Shown: in pieces, positions 11,660 through 23,489 of the stretch
Layout: each line of letters starts with the position of its first letter
Position numbering within the stretch: position 1 is the first letter of the stretch
Assembly: GCA_010015675.1 (NCBI GenBank)
Contig: ML977035.1
Location: 159,935-223,934, forward strand
Source of the DNA: Byssothecium circinans
Lineage: Eukaryota; Ascomycota; Dothideomycetes; Pleosporales; Massarinaceae
DNA length: 64,000 bases
Reading direction: 5' to 3'
Position numbers and translations under genes: made by a program
The notes under the pieces: generated by a model
What the model was told of the DNA's origin: nothing
Seen by the model: only the letters and a program-made list of their open reading frames with translations
The model's database searches: none

Positions 11660-12460
11660 GGAGACGCCATCTGCGGATTGGTTGTTATTACGGGCTTGAC
11701 GCGCTCCCATACCACGCTCCACATCGAGGACACAGCGTTGAGATACAGACAGTCGAGTCTTCCCTGAGCAGCTGCTCCCGAAGTTCTCCGCAAGCTACCG
11801 GCCAACTTCTCGATACAATACGGGCTCAGACACGCTTTCAGCATACCACAGATTGGGGACACGGCGGTGGGACACAGCGGTGAGGCACATATGATCGAGT
11901 CCTTTCTGCTGAGATGCTCCTCCGCTGGACACCGGCTACCAACATGGCTCTGTCGTTGTAGCACTCGACTTCTCCATACAATACGGGCTTAGACACACTT
12001 CAGCACACCTCATATTGAGAATACAACGGTAAGACGCAAAACTTCGAGACTTCCATGCCGTGCTCCTCCTCTGCTCATCGCTAGCTAACGTCAAGCCGTC
12101 CACCGTTCTAGTCCCCCACCTCTCCATACGATGCGAGCTCAGACATTTTCCCAACACACCATTGAACGAAACGGCACCACGAGACACAGAGGACAGAGGC
12201 ACATCGCCTGACTACAACGCCGTCGGACAGTGGGGAACCTGCGAAACCTCCCCCCCCCCCCCCCCCGATCTCTCTATGCGATGAGAGCTTAGACATCCCT
12301 TCAATACATAACGGAATGGAACTACAAAGCGAGACACGGAAAACAAGGTTTCCTCGCCTGCATACAATCCCGCCGGTCAATGGCTGCGAGCTGGACTGCT
12401 GCCCTTCCATCATCTAAGTCTCCATATAAGACAGGCTTGACATACGCTCACCATGCGCCA
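11660..12460. repeat. Diverged satellite, unit about 150 bp, five to six copies
   Basis: An anchor of the form TCTCCATACAATACGGGCTTAG recurs at about 11810, 11969, 12118, 12269 and 12419 (spacings 159, 149, 151 and 150 nt), with a weaker copy near 11675 (TTATTACGGGCTTGAC). Between anchors the units share phrases such as CTTTCAGCA/CTTCAGCA, ACAGCGGTGAG and ACGGTAAGAC, and GAGACACGG. The regular period shows a true tandem array. The low identity shows it is old and not homogenised. Confidence 0.7.
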
Positions 12461-14157
12461 CGGTACGATAACAAAGCAAGGTAAGAAGGAATACTTACTT
12501 CTTAAGTTCAGGTCTTCCTTCGCCGGTTACTGACCACGAAGCGTGCCGCTGCCAGCATTGAGCATCGCAGACACTATGAGCATGTTTGCGCATCTCTACC
12601 CCATACCCACCGTGCATCTTCAACTCCAGAAACACCTGAAGCAACTACTTACAGATCTACATCAAGTATTTACACTCCTGTGGCATCACTTAGCCCAGAG
12701 GTCGTCTTATCCGCACCTCTCCTTCCCTCATAAAGCGCACGCAGAACCGATTACCTACCTTCTGCCATGAATCCTCCTTCCGCATCCCGCAAGCACGATC
12801 GCAACGGACATACTAAGCCCCGGCTTCCTCGAGCAAGGCCGACATGATTCTATTTCCTGAGCGGCCGATTTGCATGATGGGGTCGGAGGAGGTGTTTGGG
12901 TAGAAGGACCACAATATACAACCAAGACGGATATTAAAAACCTGGATCCCTCAGGAGTAAGTCCGACATGTCTCTCGAACGACTAGGTTGTGTAATCAGG
13001 GTGACGGGGCGTGTGGACAGGATCGAGAGACTCAGCTCATGCTGGGATCGAGGAGCTGCAAAACTTTCTCACCCCTACAAGCTGCTGGCGGGATAAGAAG
13101 GCTACGGTTGTCGGTTGGACGAGAGTCATGTCTAAGGAATCATGTTCAACGAAAAGGAGGAAACCTCCCTCGCATCCCGCAATGCGTGGTCGTAATGGAA
13201 AGAAAGAAACTGCAGGATGCACATACACAATAAAGGTAGAGGAAGGTGGATACTCAAAGGGAACGTCAATATAGACGTTGTTCTACAATTCGACATGACC
13301 TATGTATGTGCACCGAAGATATGAAGAGCTCGAGACCATCCTTAACAAGCACGTTGGCAGGACACTCCTATCCCCGATCCTTGCACATGCGGATGCAGTT
13401 TCACCCACCGAATCCCATCATCTACACACACGCAGACCCTCACCGCAAGAGGACTCGAGCAAGCGCTGCCAGAGTCAGACTCTCAGCGCAAGCTATTACC
13501 GAAGTAAGTGAAGAGCACCGAACAAACGAAGACGCTGAGCTCCAGCAGATTAATTCAAGAGCCTCAAACCTAAGCCCAAGCACAAGCCTAATATTCCTCC
13601 CCTCCCCTCCCCTCCCCTTCCCCCCATAGCCTAGCTCTCTCGTCGACTCTTCCAACTCGATAACCACGTCATGTAATACCTTACGAACTTCCAGGCACCG
13701 CAGGCACCGTTAACACCTCGCAATCCTCCTTCTCACCTTATTACCTTTGAAGAAAGCATGTCGACAATTAAGCGTTGTGCCTAAGAATGTAAACGGCACC
13801 GATACCGGTATACTCGCTCGAGGCGATCGATAGGAGAAAGGAAAGCGGTTCGAAGGGATTCGGTTCGACAGGACCGCTGCGAAGATTCCTTTGCGCTCGG
13901 TGTCGACGTCGATGCTGGAGTCGCAGCCGCGGTGGGGAATTCAGTTCACGTGGGCCCGCAAAAGCCATGCGCAGGTCGAGTCTGGATAATGCCTCGAGCA
14001 AACAGATGCAGATTGGTTGCAAACGTTAGGCCGTCATGAAAAGCCCCTGATGACATTACTTCGGCTGTAGAAAAGCCTCGCGGTAGCGGTTATACAGGTG
14101 TGCTAAAGCTAATACTTGTGCGTGCTGTCTATGGACACTTTTGCAATTTCCTCAAAC

Positions 14158-14165
14158 TTTTTTTT

Positions 14166-14196
<31 letters not shown>

Positions 14197-14202
14197 GGGG
14201 GG
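14158..14202. repeat. Homopolymer junction T18 followed by G27
   Basis: A run of 18 T is followed directly by 27 G. The G run could form G-quadruplexes, or its length could be an assembly artefact, since runs this long are hard to sequence. Confidence 0.9.
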
Positions 14203-14955
14203 TTGAGGATGATCCTGTCGAAGACGGGTGGTATATACAACTACTACAACTGCAGTTCGAAAATCCGGAAACATGAATAAACAATACGTCAAACTCGCTT
14301 GAAAAGGCACAAAAACGAGGCAGCGAGGGCCGAACTTCTTATCAATGCATCCTTGCCCGTAGAGAGGCCTACCCCCCCCCCCCCAAATGGGCAAGGGCGA
14401 TATTCGCACACAACTGTCCACGCTTTCATACAACCAATGTTCATTCCTCTTCTCACAAGCACACAGTATCACATCACGCACAAGAGGCAAGTAATTTTGT
14501 GATTTTCTGTATTATTTCAAGTCCTGCAACCTTCATCCTCGGTACACCCAAGTCATGGTCGAGGTAAGCCGAGAGCGATGTCTCCATCACCAACGACAGC
14601 ACCTCGTCTAAGATCGCCACCATAAAAGAAGCAGATGGGAAAGAAAGCACCATAGTCCTCACGAACTAAGGGACCGAAAAAGGGAGCTCTGAGCCAGCCC
14701 AACGCCGAAAACCCCATGCACGCAATGCAATGCAATGCAACGCTTGCGCTATGCTCTGCTATGCTGTCCATGCTGCCCCATGAAAACCGTGGTATCGTGC
14801 TCACTCGTCGCAGGGAAAGAAGGGAAAAAGGATTTTGCATCCGCGTGTCAAAAGGTGTGGAGAAAGGAAGGCTGAATGTGGGATATCGTGCAGGAGTAGG
14901 TAAGGTATCATGTCGATGCGACCGAGGTCGATGGAAGAGGTACTACGGAGGCCAA

Positions 14956-17861
14956 CTAACGAGTCCGAATCTTTGAGAGCTTGGCGAGAACGCTGAGGAG
15001 ACCTGGGAGACATGTTAGTAGAATATTTAAGTGTGCGCGACGAGGATACTCACCGGTTGAGCCGTTCGTCAACGTGGACAAGGCGAGGGAGTTCCTCTCG
15101 CCCACGGTGACGGTCTGCACATCGCTAACGGCCCCGGTGTCTTTCAGGTGCTTGGCCCACTTGAAGACGGTCTCATCATCGCGATCGTTGCCAGCTACGA
15201 ATAAGAACTCTGGAAGAGCGGACGGGGGGTAATTGGCGAAGATGTGTTGGGCAGCAGTCGACTTGTCAAAGTCAGACGGCTCGATGATGACGGAGCACTT
15301 GGTCGGAATGGCACGGACGCGTTGCTGCTCGGCTGCATCGTTGATGTGATTTGCGCATTCACCGGCCTGTCGCTGAGCAAGCTCGGGCTGATTGGTCGTT
15401 TCGTAGTGGAAGATGAGAGAGCAATCACGCTCTTCGACCCAGCTGCCTTCAACACGCTCGACGTAATACTGCAGAATTTGCTTGATGGCATCCATCCACC
15501 TGTCCACCTGTTCTTCCTTGGGGAACCGGAGCCAGTCGGACGAACGTGGTTCCCGTAGGAAGCAGCCATTCTCGGCTATGAGTCCAAGACCAGGGATACG
15601 ATCAAAGAGCAACTCGAGTTCCTCCACGGTACGGCCGCTCATGATATAGACTGCATTCTTGTCATCGGTAACAAGCTCACTGAGGACGTCGTTGATCTTA
15701 TCATTGCTGGTGAGGACAGTCTTCTTGACCGCACCGTACGGAGCCAAAGTGCCTTCGTAGTCGAGGATGATGAGTCGCCTCCAGGTAGCTTCATATCGCG
15801 CGATGAGGTCACTGACTGAGAGGCGGGGAATGGTCATAGTGTCGCGAGAGAACTGTTCATCAAACACCTTTGTAAGGTGGTCGACGAGGTTCCTCATCCA
15901 GAAGTCGCCAGTATGGTGGTAGACCATGTTATGCATCTTCTCATATCGACGCTCCTTCTCTTCGGCGCTCATCTCTAGTGAGACCTTGAATGCATCGGCA
16001 ATGCCCTGGTAGTCCCACGGGTTGACTGCAAGCTCGGCACCCTCGAAGATAGCAGCGCTACCGGTGAACTCGCTCAGAATGACCGGTGCATGTTTCTTCG
16101 TCTCCTCGTAACGACCGTCCTGACAAATCACGAACTCATGGCAAGTAAGGTTCATGCCCTCGCGAAGGCTCGTGATGCAGAGGGCATCGGCGACAGAGAG
16201 CAGAGCAAGGTACTGAGAGAAAGCAATGTCTTGTCGGAGGAAGACGAGGGGATTGTGCGCTAAAGTTGAATAGTTCGCATCAATGCGCGTTACGATGTCA
16301 GATACGGTGGAGGCTAGTTCGTTGTCTTCCCTCGTTGAAGTCGCGACTTGGATGAGGACGACCTGCTCCACCCATTGGGGATTCTTCTTGAGGAACAGTT
16401 CGAAGGCAAGGAGCTTTTGTCGAACTCCGCGAATGTTGTCGAGCTTGTCCCGAGCAACAATCACATGCTTGCCTTTGTAGCGCTTCAGCATGATGTCAAC
16501 CCACTCTTTGACTTCAGCATCTTCGCGAGCTTGGGTAAGAGCCATTGGATCAATACCGATAGGGGAGTTGAAGACATTGACAAAGCGACTCTCTAGCTGA
16601 ACACCGTCCTCGGTAGCTTCGACAGCAAGGATGCGGCTACAAGTTTGTAGGAAGTGATGCGCATACTCGCGGGTCTGGAAAGCCACCAGATTAGCCCCAA
16701 GCATGCCCTCGAGGAGCTCTTTGCGAGCGGCCAGACAACGGAAGACCTCGGAGGAGGGAAATGCAGTGTGAAGGAAGAATCCAATTTTCGCGTCGGGCAA
16801 CTTCTGTCGGATCATCGAGGGGACAAGGCAGAGATGGTAGTCGTGGACCCAGATGACGTCGCCGCGCTTGTAGTTCTTGACGACCTTATCCGCGAAGGCC
16901 TGATTCACTGCGACGTAGAACACCCACGAATGGTCCAGGAACGCCTTGCTCTTGGGATGATCCGGGATGACATAGTGGAACACTGGCCAGAGGATTGTCT
17001 TGCAATAGTGAGAATAGTGGCCGTCGTAGTCCTTGTCGCTGATGAAGACGGACAGGGCTTTATGCTCCTCCTCTAGCTTCTCGTATATCTCCGTCTTCTT
17101 CTCCTCATCGAGGGCGTCGGTAGGAAAGCCAACAGTGCCGACAGTGATTACATCCTTGAAGGTACCATTCTCCACCGATGCGCGAATCGCGTTGGATAAG
17201 CCTCCGTTTCCTTGTACGGCAGGCACCACCTCCCAGCCCTGCTCCCAGCGAGGATCCACGCCCTTGCTCTTATACAGTGACTTGGCTCGCGCACGAGATC
17301 GATCACGTCGGGCTTCAGCGCGCTCCTGAGCTTTGGCGTACTCGAGGATGGTATCGGGAATCGTGAGATCGGCCTTGGGACGCGGCTGATTGAAGTAGGT
17401 TGCTCCCCACTCGGGCACATGGGCGTCGCTTCGAACCAAGCTCCGGGGGTCTTTTGGACGTAGGAAGTGGGTAGAGGCGCTCGCTCCACCAGGGGTGAAG
17501 TAATCCTCTTGCTCCATCATAGCGGCAGGTGTCCTTGGCAGAGAGATCTTGCCCGTTCGTTGTTGCTCGAGGAGCAGGCTCTCCGAGCTCACATCGCGCG
17601 TATGGATGCTGCCCGTAGAAGGCTGTCGACCAAACTCCTGAAGTGACGGCGGAGTTTCCACAGGGACCGATGTGCGTTCGGCGACCGCGGGAGGTGTCTC
17701 CTCAGGCTCGTTGAAGTCGACGGTATAGGGAAGGAAACTGCGACATGTTAGCTGCTTTCGGGTGACCCAATGCTGAAGACAGCATAGCGCGACTTGAAGC
17801 TGAAGCTGCTGGGCGTCTTTCAGCGGCGGGGAACTTACAGGGAGACAACGAAGGTCGTCAT
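14956..17861 (-). CDS. TPS3: Trehalose-6-phosphate synthase complex subunit, Tps3/Tsl1-like (probably non-catalytic)
   Basis: A cytosolic subunit of the trehalose synthase/phosphatase complex. Exons: 17861-17839 (MTTFVVSL), 17737-15054, 15002-14956; introns of 101 and 51 nt, the latter with a perfect TACTAAC branch site. The product is 917 aa with a disordered Ser/Pro N-terminus, a GT20 domain (about residues 170-630, with WVHDYHL and FFLHTAFPSSE), then a HAD trehalose-phosphatase domain. Key residues are altered. Motif I is LDYEGTL (about residue 663) in place of DxD, and the GT20 Arg/Lys pair of active synthases (RLDYxKG) reads DKLDNIRG (about 438). Known family behaviour: Tps3/Tsl1 keep the fold but lost activity and regulate Tps1/Tps2. 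A Tps2-type enzyme is the alternative, made less likely by the Glu. Family certain, paralogue assignment fairly sure. Confidence 0.9.
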
Positions 17862-18289
17862 GGTGAGCTCCGCAGTGACCGCAGGGCGGGCAGGCGCGAT
17901 GTTTGTGTAGCAATGATGCTAAGGTTCAGGTGTTGCAAAGAGGAGAGGTTGCAGCAAGAAGAAGCGAAGGCGATGAGTATCGTGAGATGGGGTACAGGGA
18001 AAAGAGAAGGGATGGTGGGGTGGGAGTGGTATGTCGAAGAGAAAAAGTCCTAGTGAGGTCGACTCTTCTGAGGATAGCGCGAGAGAGGAGGCCAGGTTGC
18101 TGGAACTGTTTGGCACCACAGAATGGCAAATATCACCTCAGTATGACCAAATGGGCATATCTCGGCTGAGTCGGAAGCTTCCTTGGTTTTGGGTTGTACT
18201 TGTTCCTTTTGCAAGATGAGCTGGCCGACGCCCCACGCGACGTCATCGGCAACACAGACAGTGAGCTTAGGCAATACCCAATTTCGCAG

Positions 18290-18330
18290 TGAGACCCCCC
18301 TTTGAAACGATCACGATGAAGGGGCACGTT
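18290..18330 (-). promoter_or_regulatory. Possible stress-response elements upstream of the trehalose gene
   Basis: CCCCT (in GAGACCCCCCTTTG) and AGGGG (in GATGAAGGGGCAC) lie about 440-460 nt upstream of the trehalose gene ATG. AGGGG/CCCCT is the Msn2/4-type stress element known in trehalose promoters of yeasts. Two pentamers can occur by chance. Confidence 0.25.
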
Positions 18331-18583
18331 TCCATGAAATTCGAAGCTCAAGGCATGAAAGCTGGTTCCGAAATCCAAAGCTATGAGCTTCGAGGACAGT
18401 TTGGGAGCGGTTCTGCTGGCATTCCACTGCAGCTTCGAACCAATCGCCCCTAGCGTCACTACTCGCGGAGCGCTGCCCGACGGAAAATCCATGCATGTAA
18501 AGCGCGTGAACATGATGGCATTCTGACAAAATTCCATGTTGAAGTGAAAATTCGATGCTCTGAGATCGGCATAGTGCAGAAAA

Positions 18584-18682
18584 GTACCTTAAAGGTACAA
18601 CGCTCAATGCTCTACTACCTACAAGGTAGGAATTGTTGTTACTTGTGGTGGCCAGTGCCTTTCAGTGCCTTTCAGTGCCTGC
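18584..18682. repeat. Paired short palindromes and a 10-bp direct repeat
   Basis: GTACCTTAAAGGTAC (18584-18598) is a perfect 15-nt palindrome around one base. CTACCTACAAGGTAG (about 18613-18627) is a second with the same half-site logic (ACCT/AGGT). Just beyond, TTTCAGTGCC-type units repeat three times (about 18650-18680). The block lies between the divergent trehalose gene and the DUF7704-like gene, so a shared binding site is possible but unproven. Confidence 0.5.
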
Positions 18683-19584
18683 TTCGCTCACTCTAGCTAT
18701 CTTTTTCACGACATCGCGAGGTTCTCGATGATAGAACTTTCCAGGGCCTTCGGCCATCCTCTGGCATCTCTACTGGACGCGCCAGTCCAGAGCCACGGCG
18801 ACTCTTCCAAATCTATATAGAATGCCGGCCCACAAGTGTTCTAGAAATGCATTCGTCGTGTTTGAGTGCGTGATAGATTGCGATGACTGTTTGGGTCGGC
18901 TTCACGCACCGCTCACCAACTCATGCGCCCATCAAATCTGAAAATGACCATAGAAATTGATTTCCATCAAGAATCTTCAAGTAGACCGCCCTGCGCAGTC
19001 GCACTTCACTCGACGAAACAATGCAGTGGTGTCGTCGAGTTTTACGCTGTCTTCCCCAGCCCATAAGCCGCTCAGCAGCCATCCCCATCGACGTCCTGCA
19101 CATCACTCCATCAAGTAGACAATTCGCTCGTTATGGCTATTCCGTAATCCAGCAGGGCAACGTGCCTATTGCGGTAGTTTTGCAACATCAGCGTCGAAGA
19201 CTGAGGGAAAGAACCCACCAATTGATTTCGTGCCCAAACCACCGTTTGACCGTCCCCAAATCCCACCCAATCAACCTCCTGTTGCGCCCAATGCATGAGT
19301 GGTTCGGGAGCGTTTTTAGAGTCCAACCCAGCGAATCACTGAGTCTGGGGCCAAGGTGTTCGGGGTTTGGCGGGTTAACCGCATTTCCCCACGCCAACGA
19401 ACAGGGGACTCGAAAGGGCCTTAGCTTTCACCGGCGGAGCTTCACGGATCACGACATGCTTCACCACTGCACCACCCATAGCGCCCGTCAGTGTTCAATC
19501 GCGGCGCTGTACAACGCTTCACGACGCTGAAGTGTCACTACAACCGCCGAACCACAACACACACCCAAGTTACTCAACGCAACC

Positions 19585-20136
19585 ATGGCGACCTCGTACT
19601 CGGCCATCCCCACAACCCCCGCCACAGGACTCCCGTCCATCCCGCTCGCGTATCGACTCCTTCTCCTGTACATCGAGCCTGTAATGGCTTTTAATGGCGC
19701 CGTCCTCTGCATCTTTAATCCTAGGCTCTTCCTGAACACGTTTTCTCCGAACCTCTCCTACGCTCCCTCGAACCAAATCGTGTACGACCAGCTCGCAGCC
19801 ACATACGCCCTCTTCGCATTCAACCAGGCAATTGTACTTCGGGTCTCCAAGGATATACGGGTGTGGAAGGCCATAGTGGCGGGCATCCTCCTTTGCGACT
19901 GCATTCATGTCTGGGCAGGCTGGAAAGTCATGGTCCAGGATGGAAACACGATGCCGCAGGGCTGGCGGCCTGAAGATTGGGTCGCTGTGTTGGCACTGGC
20001 TGTACCCATGGCGTTGCGATCGGGCCTCCTTTTCGGCGTTGGTGTTGGGAAGACGGGGGACAATGGCATTGGAAAGTTGCAGGGTAATGGAAAGAATATC
20101 TATAAGAATAACGCGTTGAGCGAAAAGACTCGTTAA
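19585..20136 (+). CDS. DUF7704-like small membrane protein
   Basis: An intact single-exon 183-aa protein. Four hydrophobic segments (about residues 22-46, 68-88, 94-116 and 131-153) give a four-pass membrane protein with a short Ser/Thr-rich N-terminus and a polar C-terminus. The pattern IPLAYRLLLLYIEP, then LRVSKDIRVWKAI, then CIHVWAGWK fits the fungal DUF7704 family as I remember it, whose function is unknown. The ATG follows CGCAACC with no competing upstream start in frame. No retention motif is evident, so the membrane it resides in is unknown. It is transcribed away from the trehalose gene, sharing a 1.7-kb intergenic region. Confidence 0.8.
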   Translation: MATSYSAIPTTPATGLPSIPLAYRLLLLYIEPVMAFNGAVLCIFNPRLFLNTFSPNLSYAPSNQIVYDQLAATYALFAFNQAIVLRVSKDIRVWKAIVAGILLCDCIHVWAGWKVMVQDGNTMPQGWRPEDWVAVLALAVPMALRSGLLFGVGVGKTGDNGIGKLQGNGKNIYKNNALSEKTR

Positions 20137-21466
20137 TAAAGAGGCGGCAGGCAAGGCATGATCTAAGCCCGATTTAGTGGCACTGGAATGAACATACAAT
20201 GTACAACACGAAAGGGATGGCATTACGCTACGTTAAAACGCATGATACTGCAGTACTCGCGGATTAATACATATGCATTTTTATGGTCTTGATTCTCCAG
20301 TACGTACTCCCACAATTCGCCTTCAATTCGCTTGCCGTTTAAGTATGGGCGTTAGTTTGGGTCCAGCGTAAGGATCTCTACTTACCCGACAGTGTTCGAC
20401 GTTGCGTGAAGCCATGAGCACAACATAAACGTCTGCTAAGTATGAGTGTTTGACCTGACTTAGTACCAGTTAGACTGCCGGCTTGTCCCCGAGTGATCCG
20501 GGCCTTCCCTTATTACGTACCCTTCTGGAATGTCATATATCGTCCCTTCTCACTTGTGCTGTTTATTCCTTGCCCAGCCGTTGTGTGTATGAGACAAACC
20601 GAGCGGGCTTGGGAGACGGTGAGGGTAAAGAGCGATGCGTCTGAAGCGAGTGGTCCAAGGGGTTCATTACGGACTGACGAGCCGATAAAGATGGGATGCC
20701 CTGAAGTGTCTGTATCGTAAGGAACGAGGATGGAAGATTTTCGAACGCGTAGCGATTTCGTGGTGGTTCAAGAAGAGAATCGCAGGTGGTGTAGCTGAAC
20801 AGAGGTCGGAGAACTCGACCCAGCAAGAGGTTAGCAAAGGCCGCCCGATATGTCTGTCTAGTAGATGGAGAACAGAGACCTACATGAAGTGCCGTGTGTG
20901 CAAGCGACCGGACTGGAGTGCCCAGTTGCCAGAAGGTCGAGGGAGAGCCTGATGCTGGTGACAGAATGCGAAGAAAGATGCGTAGGCAGAGGCGTCACTC
21001 AGCGAAGACAGACAGTACGAAATTGGGACCTATCTGAGAATGCCGTGGCCGGAAATAGCCGTTGGTGAGGGAAGGTGCGGTTGGTGGTCTCATCACAGGC
21101 GGGCAGTGAGGGCAGATGGGCACCGAGGGATACGACGCCGCCAATACGCGACACCACGGCAAACAGCGGACCACGGGCGCTTCATTCTGAAATATATTCG
21201 CTACAAAGCCCTCACATCCTTCTGTGTTGGTCCCTTTCAACACTGTCGAGGTGGACGTCCTGGTTGCCTCGCCTGGCTCCCCTTCCTCTCCCAGGCACTA
21301 GCGCGAGTCTCTCATTGAGCGTGACCGCCGTCCCTGCCTATTTAAGCAGAGCCCTCACAACGAAAATCTCTTCTTCTTTCTTCCCCTCACCACCTCACCT
21401 CCTTCTCTCTCTTCACCACCGCCCACTTCCTACCTTCGTAACGCCTCCAGCTGTGACCCCCTCAAC
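20137..21466. promoter_or_regulatory. Intergenic region with promoter of the 21467 gene
   Basis: No gene seen. Near the downstream start there is a TATA-like TATTTAAG (about 21340-21347), followed by a strongly pyrimidine-rich leader (about 21371-21425, TTCTTCTTTCTTCCCCTCAC and similar), a usual arrangement at filamentous-fungal promoters. Confidence 0.45.
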
Positions 21467-22278
21467 ATGTGTTTCAAGGCGTTCGGAGCCTTCTCCTTCA
21501 AGAAGAAGCAGGAGCAGGAGAGTTCTCACCCGCGGTGCGTACACGCCATTGAGACTTTCATCCCCATATGACAGCCTGACTGACTACAAACAGCCGCTCC
21601 CCATATCCCGAGACTCCAGCAGCCAAGCCGGACACTCTTCAGCCGACTCAAGGGCCCAGCAACATGAATCAGCCGGACAAGTACCTCTCGCCGTCTCTCC
21701 CATCTGGACCGGTCCTCCAGGACATCTCTACGTGGCCCGCGGACATTCGGGCTGCTGTGGAGCGTTCGGAGGCCATGAACGACAAGCAGGAGGTTTGGCA
21801 GAAGAACCGCGATGCTGGTGTTACCTGGGAAGTCTATGAAGCTATAGACTCCACAAACAGCTTCGAGGAGGAAGTCAAAGGCACCTTTGGCTTTTTGCTG
21901 CACGAAGCCAACGAATTTGCCGCAAAAACCTTCCTGTTCGGCGAGGGCTACGAATGCGCCAAAGCACAGGGCACGCTTGACCAGGTCGAGGTTGAACTTA
22001 CCAATGGGGTCCTCCGCATTGAAGCCCGAACTCACATCACTTCAGAGGAGGTGTGGGTTGTCGGGGTTCGCCCCAAGGACAACTCTCGCGGTCCGCCTCC
22101 CAAGAAGCAGAAGACGCACCACGGCGACGCCAACGAGAACAACGACGGGAAGGATAGTGACAAGGATGGCGGCAAGACCAACGTCAAGCGCGGCAGCAAC
22201 TCCAGGTCCAAGGCCAAGGCCAAGAAGGCTGAAGGCGAGGGCATGGAGCTGGATGCGATCACGCCGGCTGCTCACTGA
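21467..22278 (+). CDS. Unknown 250-aa protein with basic, disordered C-terminus
   Basis: Not recognised. Two exons, 21467-21534 and 21594-22278, join across a 59-nt intron (GTGCGT..CTGAC..ACAG) to give MCFKAFGAFSFKKKQEQ, a Ser/Pro/Thr-rich linker, then MNQPDKYLSPS. The middle (about residues 70-185) is an acidic folded-looking region with WPADIRAAVERSEAMNDKQE and a possible beta-rich segment TLDQVEVELTNGVLRIEART. The last 60 residues are Lys/Asn/Asp-rich with a likely nuclear localisation signal (PPPKKQKTHH and RSKAKAKKAE), so a nuclear location is possible. The internal ATG at 21664 is the alternative start, but the spliced upstream exon stays in frame and follows a promoter-like CT-rich leader, so I prefer 21467. 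Confidence 0.7.
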
Positions 22279-23489
22279 GGCCCTACAAAACATTCGTGAT
22301 GGAGGCATTTCCCGGAGCGGTTGCGGGAGCAACTGATGATTTTTCATGGTTCTCATGATGATGATGGACTCGGTTCCTGGGGAGGAAGACTTCGGACAGT
22401 ATGATACCAGGTCAAGCTGACTGTCACCACTTTCGTAGACGTTTACGTAGTATATCCATGTCAATTCAGTCAGCTTCAAGCACTTCATAGTCCCAACAGG
22501 TCTCATTCTATCTCCTCTCACAAGATGTTGATGCATAGTCATCATTGCCGGGAGCACTACGACGAATGAGGAAACTTTCTCCCATAATGATCAGGTACAG
22601 ACTTAGGATGTTGCATTGGAACACAGCCTACCTACGTTTAGAACAGAAGACCGGGGTATATGTATGACTAGTCTGTAGGCTGTGCTGAGTATTCAGCTGT
22701 TGATGGTTTACTCATGCAGAGCAAACGAAAGGCGCCACGACCGCGAGTAAGCTGGGCGGAAGCCTTCGCAGGATGGGCAAAGCGTACGCCTGCTGAAGGG
22801 CCGCAAACTGCATAGCAGCCGGTAAACGAACGGGTAGATGCAGATTGTAACCCAAGACCATGTATATGGGATGGGGCTCAAGATATGTGATCCCGCGAAT
22901 AGCGAGGGAGGTGTTCTATTTGTAGCATGGCCCAGATGAGTGGCTTGCATGGAAGCAAAGCAGAACGCTGTCACTGACCGCAAGATCTCAAAAGTAAAGC
23001 GACGAAGATCCGTGAAGACAGAATCGATATCGGGAAAAATGGTTCTCCACGATCTCAAATCCCCAGATCTGTCGGCTACGGCACTGAGGCAAAGATGCCC
23101 TCATTGGTGGGCTGTTGCTGTGCGCCGAAACTTAGCCTTGTCACCATCAACGTCCACCCATCCGCAACACCATAGAGAAAATTTGTGCGGTGACATCGCA
23201 TGCAGCGCCTCTTCATCAGCACTCATCTCTATCACCACAGGATGTGTCAAGCGGTCGTATAGCGCTATCTATGTAGGTAATGCAAGTGTACAGCGTCGGT
23301 CCAGTGATTGCTCTTGGTAGCTTTCGCTCGTGAACACCCCCGCTCCATAGCCATGTCAAAGCAACGCCTGGGCAACATCTCATAGACTCACTCAGCTCAC
23401 GAGTTGCAGAGTTATAAAGTCTTGCGCTGGTCTTAACTCAGCCTGATAAGAGCATTACAAACTTACAACAAGAATTATTAAACGCTTCA
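22279..23489. other. Intergenic, nothing recognised
   Basis: About 1.2 kb of non-coding sequence separates the unknown 250-aa gene from the Zn2Cys6 regulator. Only short unrelated open frames are present, and I see no repeat or RNA gene. Confidence 0.5.

Larger units (their letters stand above)
10187..14955. other. Gene-free repeat-rich intergenic block
   Basis: Nearly 4.8 kb lies between the methyltransferase stop and the 3' end of the trehalose gene, with no ORF showing protein character on either strand. It holds a ~150-bp satellite (about 11.66-12.46 kb), a C16 run (about 12251-12266), a CCCCT-type tract (about 13588-13626), a T18/G27 junction (14158-14202) and a C-run (about 14382-14394). 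Confidence 0.6.

Noticed and set aside
19405..19490. tRNA-like signals on the minus strand (TGGTGCAGTGG box A, TTTCGAGTCC box B)
   Set aside because: The 7 bases before box A (CTATGGG) have no complementary 3' acceptor strand after the T-arm, and no anticodon stem with a 7-nt loop can be drawn.
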